Assembly: GCA_018434645.1 (NCBI GenBank)
Contig: JAHDOX010000038.1
Location: 1-36,697, forward strand
Reading direction: 5' to 3'
Length of the DNA: 36,697 nucleotides
Source: Synergistales bacterium
GTDB taxonomy: Bacteria; Synergistota; Synergistia; Synergistales; Thermovirgaceae
Made by a program: the position numbers and the translations under genes. This document shows, piece by piece, positions 32,557 through 36,697 of the stretch. The notes beneath the pieces were generated by a model that was not told the origin of the DNA, did no database searches, and worked only from the letters and a program-made list of their open reading frames with translations. Position 1 is the stretch's first letter; every line of letters starts with the position of its first letter.

Positions 32557-32903
32557 CTTTGCCCGGCGGGATGAGGAGACGCTGGAATGAAAACATCGAT
32601 AGAAGCGGGCCATCGGCAATAGTATGACGAACAGGCAGAACGGCAATAGAACCCGGGATTATAGTGAATAAAATAATCAAAAGTACGAAACAAAATAGCC
32701 GATAATTCACAAAACTCGCATTCTGTACGAATCGAAAGTGACGTTTTATAATAGGTAAAGTCACCTATAAAGCTTCAGAACACAGAGGCGCTATCAGAAG
32801 AAAATAAGAAATTCGAGTCGTTGCTAAGCCTTTAGATGGCGTTTAATGGAAGAAGAAGATCCCTTCTCTAAAGCAATCCTGAAAAAAGGGAATGTCCCTT
32901 GCA
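32557..32903. other. AT-rich gene-free stretch
   Basis: I see no gene here in these 347 bases. It is more AT-rich than its surroundings. It holds an inverted repeat ATAGGT-AAAGTC-ACCTAT at about 32752-32769 next to TATAAT (32749), and GTGAC/GTCAC around it. It lies between the gdhA terminator and the 3' end of a truncated minus-strand gene, so it may be what remains of, or replaced, the missing part of that gene. The first codons after the breakpoint at about 32976 share the CCTGCAGG motif with the array at 30471. Confidence 0.5.
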
Positions 32904-33584
32904 TCACCGGGTGTTTCCCAAGGCGGCACATCCTTTTCGAAGAAGGGGGCTCGCTAGAAAAAAACCGCCCTGCAGGAAGTCCTCGCGTCTTTTGCCCATA
33001 AGAGGCTGAACCAAAACAGCCATAGCCTCGTCCCGGTCGGTATATCCATGTTTGGCCCTGTACGCCCGGGCCGCGGGGTTGCAGAGGGAAGCCCAAACGG
33101 CCTTGATGCCGTCTGTAAGCTCTCTCATGCGCCAAGCCCTGTCAAAGACGTTGGCTGCGAAAGTGGTGAAATATTTCCCGGCAAAAGATAAAAGGTGTGA
33201 ATCTTCCAGCATCGAGCTCGAGCGGATGGCTATGGGGGCTTCCCAGAAGGCATCGATAACCTTGTCCAGCTCCGAAATAAGTGACGGACGTATTTCCCCC
33301 GAGGAGAAGGCGCGGTTTATCTTGTCGAGGTCGGGTTCGTCGTAGATCCACTCCATGTCGTTGTGCCTGATAAAATCGTAGAAGATTTCCGTTGTGACAA
33401 CGTAAGTTTTGGACGGGAGCACCACATCTTTCTCAAGTTCGCTTCCAACAAGATGCTCGAAGGCAAAGGCCAAGCCCTTCCCCTTGCCGCCGATATTTCC
33501 GTCACCGATAAGGCATCCCTGTTCCTTGTAAAGCGGCTTTCCGTCGAAATCCTTATAGGGTACCCATATATCCTGCCTCGGCAT
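32904..33584 (-). pseudogene. Truncated PEP/pyruvate-binding (PPDK/PEP synthase N-terminal) protein
   Basis: The 226-aa reading frame resembles the start of the PEP/pyruvate-binding ATP-grasp domain of pyruvate phosphate dikinase and PEP synthase-like proteins. It has IGGKGKGLAFAFE near residues 32-45, IAIRSSSMLEDSHLLSFAGKYFT (typical RSS...ED...SFAG motif), ARAYRAKHGY, and MAVLVQPLMGKRREDF. Homology appears to stop at about 32976. The last 24 residues (LQGGFFLASPLLRKG...) look unlike the family, and the rest of the ATP-grasp domain, the swivelling phosphohistidine domain and the PEP-binding barrel are missing. So it is a 3'-truncated gene rather than a compact enzyme. The ATG 33584 has a GGAG SD, and it lies 69 bases downstream of asnS. 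Confidence 0.72.
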
Positions 33585-33653
33585 GTTTTCTCCTCTCCCT
33601 CTCTGTACGTTGTCTGATTCCAAAAGGTTCTGGTTCTGGTGTTTTGCTTTGCA

Positions 33654-34958
33654 TCATGGATTCAGGCGATAGATTGTCCTCGGGAAGGGTATGGCTTCCC
33701 TTATGTGATGGAGTCCGCAAATCCAGCTCACGAGACGCTCTATGCCCAACCCGAACCCGCTGTGAATGAAGGTGCCGTAACGCCTGAGGTCAAGGTACCA
33801 GTCGTAGGATTCTTCGGGGAGTCCTTCCTCCCGTATTCTCGAAAAGAGCAGGTCCAGATCGTCCTCTCGCTGGGACCCGCCGATGATCTCCCCGTAGCCC
33901 TCCGGTGCAAGCAGGTCGTCGCAGAGAACAAGGTCCTCCCGTTCGGGGTGCTGTTTCATGTAGAAGGCCTTGACCTTCTTCGGGTAGCATTCGACGAAAA
34001 CGGGCTTGTCGAACTGTCTTGTCAGGATCGTCTCGTCGTCGCCGCCGAAATCTGTCCCATATTCTATGGGACTTCCAAGGCCCTGGAGCATCTTGACGGC
34101 GTCGTCGTAAGTTATCCTGTAAAAGGGCGGTTCTACACGTTCCAGAACGGACGTATCCCGTTCGAGGTCTTTCAGTTCCCGTCCGCAATGTTCGAGGACG
34201 TTTTTGACTATAGCCGAAACCAGGTTTTCCTGGAGCCTCATGTTGTCCTCGTGGTCATAGAAGGCTACTTCCGGTTCGAGCATCCAGAACTCCGTCAGGT
34301 GGCGTCTGGTCTTTGATTTTTCCGCCCTGAAAGTCGGGCCAAAAGTGTAGACCTTGCCGAAGGCCGCCGCCGTGGCTTCGGCGTAAAGTTGTCCCGTCTG
34401 CGCCAGGTAGGCCTTTCCTTCGTCAAAATAGGGGACCTCGAAAAGCCCGGAAGCTCCCTCGCCTATGGAACCGGTCAAAATGGGGCTGTCTGTGAGAAGG
34501 AAACCTTCGTTGTGTAGGTATTCCCGGGCCGCCCAGATGACCTGGTCCCTTACTTTCATTATGGCACGCTGGCGCTGGCTTCTCAGCCAAAGATGCCGGT
34601 TGTCGAGCAAGAAGTCTATGCCATGTTCCTTTTTGCCTATCGGGTATTCATGTTCCGGGTTGTGGATGACTTTCAGATCGGTTACGGTAAGTTCGTACCC
34701 CGAGGGAGCTCTTTCGTCTTTTCTGACGATTCCCGTGACTTCTACGGAGGCTTCCAGCCAGAGCCCCTTGGCTTCGAGAAAGGTTTCTTCCGGAATGTCC
34801 GATTTTGCCATTACCGCCTGAATGAACCCGGAACCGTCCCGAAGCTGCAGGAAATGGATTTTCCCTGAACTTCTCTTGTTATACATCCATCCTTTGACTA
34901 CCACTTCCCGGCCTTCGTGCCTGAAAAGGTTTTTGATCTCTACCCAGGGTGCGGACAT
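33654..34958 (-). CDS. asnS: Asparaginyl-tRNA synthetase
   Basis: This class IIb synthetase charges tRNA-Asn. The N-terminal OB-fold anticodon-binding domain (EVVVKGWMYNKRSSGKIHFLQLRDG) is followed by the catalytic core: motif 2 (TFRAEKSKTRRHLTEFWMLE) and motif 3 (GFGLGIERLVSWICGL). The residue after FRAE and the YPK-K segment (FVECYPKKVKAFYMK) fit AsnS rather than AspS. Length is 434 aa, standard. GGAGG precedes ATG 34958, and TATAAT (34979-34984 on the minus strand) could be its -10. It heads a minus-strand unit with the truncated PEP-binding gene. Confidence 0.96.
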   Translation of the reverse strand: MSAPWVEIKNLFRHEGREVVVKGWMYNKRSSGKIHFLQLRDGSGFIQAVMAKSDIPEETFLEAKGLWLEASVEVTGIVRKDERAPSGYELTVTDLKVIHNPEHEYPIGKKEHGIDFLLDNRHLWLRSQRQRAIMKVRDQVIWAAREYLHNEGFLLTDSPILTGSIGEGASGLFEVPYFDEGKAYLAQTGQLYAEATAAAFGKVYTFGPTFRAEKSKTRRHLTEFWMLEPEVAFYDHEDNMRLQENLVSAIVKNVLEHCGRELKDLERDTSVLERVEPPFYRITYDDAVKMLQGLGSPIEYGTDFGGDDETILTRQFDKPVFVECYPKKVKAFYMKQHPEREDLVLCDDLLAPEGYGEIIGGSQREDDLDLLFSRIREEGLPEESYDWYLDLRRYGTFIHSGFGLGIERLVSWICGLHHIREAIPFPRTIYRLNP

Positions 34959-35266
34959 CGATGTTCCTCCTTACGTGAATTATATGTCATTCAAACACGT
35001 ACGATTTGTAAAAAAAGAACCTGCAGAACGGGGAAAGCCCGGGCGCATCCTGTTGAGCGATTCCTCTAAGCGCACGTGCTGTCTGCAGTATTGATGAAAA
35101 AACGGCTTTTGTAATTTCGATAATTATGGAAGAGGCAAATAGAAACTCGCAGTTCTTCCATGTATGATACACTAACACACATATCGGTATTTCTCATATC
35201 GTTTACCCTGCATGGAACATATTCCCAGTACAGTCCGGACCGTCTGCCGAGCCGGAAGGAGAGACG
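34959..35266. other. Divergent intergenic region between asnS and M20 amidohydrolase
   Basis: These 308 bases hold candidate signals only. On the minus strand TATAAT at 34979-34984 could serve asnS. An 8-bp inverted repeat ATGGAAGA (35126-35133) / TCTTCCAT (35154-35161) flanks a 20-base centre and overlaps a weak -10-like TATGAT (35163-35168) for the plus-strand gene; it could be an operator. A palindrome GCACGTGC is present near 35071. No RNA gene or T-box was recognised. AAGGAGA precedes the gene at 35267. Confidence 0.4.
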
Positions 35267-36463
35267 ATGATGGTTGGCGATTCATCGAAGTTTGAACGTT
35301 TAAAAGAAGATCTTACCGGGGAATCGGAAGCCCTGTCCGACCAGATAATTGCCTGGCGGAGGGAGTTCCACCAGTTCCCTGAGTTGGCGTACGAGGAAAA
35401 CCTCACGGCCTCGCGCGTTGCCGCGGCCCTTTCTGCCATGCCGGGAATAGAGGTGGTAAGGGGGCTCGGAACGGGAACTTCCGTCATAGGTGTGCTGCGT
35501 AAAGATATAGACAAACCGGCCCTCGTACTGAGAGCCGATATGGACGCCCTGGCGATTCAGGAGGAAACCGACCTTCCCTTTGCCTCATGTTTCCCCGGTC
35601 TTATGCATGCTTGTGGTCACGATTCTCATATGGCGGCGCTTTTGGGAGCGGCGAAATTACTTTCAACACGGGCCGATGAACTCGAAAGGCCCGTGATTTT
35701 TTTGTTCCAGCCGGCCGAGGAAGGCAAAGGCGGAGCGAAAAGAATCATCGAAGGCGGCTTGTTTACTACCTTCAATATAAGCCGGATGGTGGCACTGCAT
35801 TTCTGGCCCATGATGCCCTATGGACACATGAAAACCAAAAAAGGCACCATTACCGCTCTGTCCGACAGGATTCATGTGGTCATAGAAGGTGCTGCGGCCC
35901 ACGCGGCGGCTCCTCACCTGGGGGTGGACCCGACTATAGTGGCGGCTCACGTACTCCTGGGGGTTCAAAGCCTGTTGACCCGTGAAATGGATCCAATGGA
36001 GGCGGCAGTCATAACTTTTGGTCAGGTAGAAGCCGGTGAGGCCTACAACATTATTCCCCAGACGGCACACCTTTGGGGGACGCTCAGGACTTTTTCGGAG
36101 GAAGTGAGGGATTTCCTGCAGGGCAGGCTTGAGGAAATGATCTCCCTCGTTGCGAAGGGGCATAGGGCGATTGCCACCGTGGAATATACGCGAAATTATC
36201 CGAGCCTCGTCAACGACGAGGAGCTTACGGAAGAAGTTCTCAGGCTTGGCAGTCTCTTTTTCGGAGAGCACCTCGTGGAGGAAATGGACCAGCCGATACT
36301 TTCCGGCGAAGATTTTTCGTTTTATTCCCTGAAGGTCCCAGCCTGTTTCATGCTACTGGGAACGGGATCGGAACTGGGACTTCACCATCCGAGGTACGAT
36401 GTACCGGAGGAATTGCTGCCGATGGCGTCGGCCTGGCTCGCGTTCATGGGGTTGGTGCTTTGA
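35267..36463 (+). CDS. M20-family amidohydrolase (N-acyl amino acid / hippurate hydrolase type)
   Basis: This metal-dependent peptidase-like hydrolase has 398 aa. It cleaves N-acyl amino acids or peptides, fitting a peptide-fermenting lifestyle. Motifs of the M20D group are present: WRREFHQFPELAYEE, LRADMDALAIQEETDLPF (metal-site Asp), HACGHDSHMAALLGAA (metal Cys/His), FLFQPAEEGKGGAKRIIEGGLF (catalytic Glu), a dimerisation domain (HVVIEGAAAHAAAPHLGVDPT), and SGEDFSFYSLKVPACFMLLGTG near the C terminus. The exact substrate is open. Two tandem ATGs at 35267 follow an AAGGAGA SD. Its stop codon abuts an intergenic repeat. Confidence 0.94.
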   Translation: MMVGDSSKFERLKEDLTGESEALSDQIIAWRREFHQFPELAYEENLTASRVAAALSAMPGIEVVRGLGTGTSVIGVLRKDIDKPALVLRADMDALAIQEETDLPFASCFPGLMHACGHDSHMAALLGAAKLLSTRADELERPVIFLFQPAEEGKGGAKRIIEGGLFTTFNISRMVALHFWPMMPYGHMKTKKGTITALSDRIHVVIEGAAAHAAAPHLGVDPTIVAAHVLLGVQSLLTREMDPMEAAVITFGQVEAGEAYNIIPQTAHLWGTLRTFSEEVRDFLQGRLEEMISLVAKGHRAIATVEYTRNYPSLVNDEELTEEVLRLGSLFFGEHLVEEMDQPILSGEDFSFYSLKVPACFMLLGTGSELGLHHPRYDVPEELLPMASAWLAFMGLVL

Positions 36464-36551
36464 CACACGGGCGTACGCCTGTGCGTCGACCCGCGGTACA
36501 CATTACCAAATCCTTGGCAAAGGCTGTTGGCCCCGCGGATCGAAGAGAAGC
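36464..36551. repeat. Hairpin-rich intergenic repeat, copy 1 (88 bp)
   Basis: This begins directly after the amidohydrolase stop. CACGGGC-GTAC-GCCTGTG forms a 7-bp hairpin with one G-U pair, followed by GCGTCGACCCGCGG, a stretch with CCAA/TTGG pairing, and a closing CCCCGCGGATCGAAG. A second copy starts 147 bases later. No coding role is seen; ORFs across it on the minus strand are translations of the repeat. Confidence 0.9.
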
Positions 36552-36610
36552 ACAAGAGTAACAAGAGTAAAGAGAAAGAGCTTTTTGAAACAGAAACAAA
36601 ATCCATGTCA

Positions 36611-36697
36611 CACACGGGCTTACGCCCGTGCGTCGACCCGCGGGACACATTACCAAATCCTTGGCAAAGGCTTTGGCCCCGCGGATCGAAGAAAAGC
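36611..36697. repeat. Hairpin-rich intergenic repeat, copy 2 (reaches window end)
   Basis: This is nearly identical to copy 1, with a perfect hairpin stem CACGGGC-TTAC-GCCCGTG and one base deleted in the GGCT(G)TTGG stretch. Where copy 1 has a G-U pair in the stem this copy has a G-C pair, so the stem is preserved. The 59-base spacer between the copies is purine-rich (AGAGTAACAAGAGTAAAGAG). The array may continue past the window. Confidence 0.9.

Noticed and set aside
31241..32764. A 507-codon minus-strand ORF opposite gdhA
   Set aside because: It is almost wholly antisense to the intact glutamate dehydrogenase, whose motifs and SD are clear. The antisense translation has no recognisable domain, and long antisense ORFs opposite gdh genes are a known codon-bias effect.
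34959..35266. T-box leader for asnS
   Set aside because: No T-box consensus (UGGNACCGCG-like) or specifier stem was found on the minus strand.
36382..36656. Minus-strand ORFs of 70-88 codons at the window end
   Set aside because: They are translations of the two intergenic repeat copies (similar RGSTH-containing peptides occur twice), with no SD or recognisable domain.

Overview
The window looks like part of an anaerobic, Gram-negative, amino-acid-fermenting bacterium, most plausibly a member of the Synergistota. That placement is an inference from gene content and order, not from a search. The signs are moderately high GC with compact operons, an LpxL/HtrB-type lipid A acyltransferase (outer membrane), a desulfoferrodoxin and ferritin pair (anaerobe oxygen defence), a catabolic-type glutamate dehydrogenase, a peptidase/amidohydrolase, several aminotransferases, an archaeal-type phosphoglycerate mutase and an in-frame UGA in a HesB-like gene.

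Layout. 1-650 is the end of an rRNA operon (3' part of 23S, 5S, terminator). 686-3229 holds a sirtuin on the minus strand, then desulfoferrodoxin, ferritin, a terminator hairpin and a flavoredoxin-type flavin reductase. 3226-9142 is one plus-strand run: DUF2400 protein, a protein of unknown function, MntP, dCMP deaminase, a CbxX-type AAA+ ATPase fused to TPR-like repeats, and an HD-domain protein. 9178-12385 has a small membrane-anchored protein, a NarL/NarX-type two-component pair and a UPF0316 membrane protein. 12543-17979 carries a beta-CASP ribonuclease, a membrane-anchored unknown, TyrS and the lipid A acyltransferase. 17976-19578 (minus) has a tautomerase and MnmE. Then come glucokinase (plus), a PLP aminotransferase (minus) and an exported M48 metalloprotease (minus).

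The most coherent system is at 23004-28079. A strong sigma70-like promoter is followed by a 41-codon ORF very rich in Ser, Gly and Cys, an intrinsic terminator, and then a class V aminotransferase, SerA, a histidine-phosphatase-family enzyme and ApgM. I read this as a serine-biosynthesis operon. It contains enzymes for 2-PG to 3-PG, 3-PG oxidation, transamination and a candidate non-orthologous phosphoserine phosphatase. The leader peptide and terminator look like a ribosome-mediated attenuator that senses serine and its products glycine and cysteine. The same strand continues with a YhaM-like nuclease, an RluA-family pseudouridine synthase and a HesB-like selenoprotein, whose UGA is followed by a bacterial SECIS-like hairpin.

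30471-30940 is a tandem repeat of exact 135-bp period (84-bp cores with two alternating 51-bp spacer types). After it come glutamate dehydrogenase with a clear terminator, an AT-rich gene-free stretch, a truncated PEP/pyruvate-binding domain gene next to AsnS (both minus), an M20 amidohydrolase, and two copies of a second, unrelated hairpin-rich repeat that runs off the window end. No tRNA genes, CRISPR arrays, insertion sequences or prophage genes were recognised.
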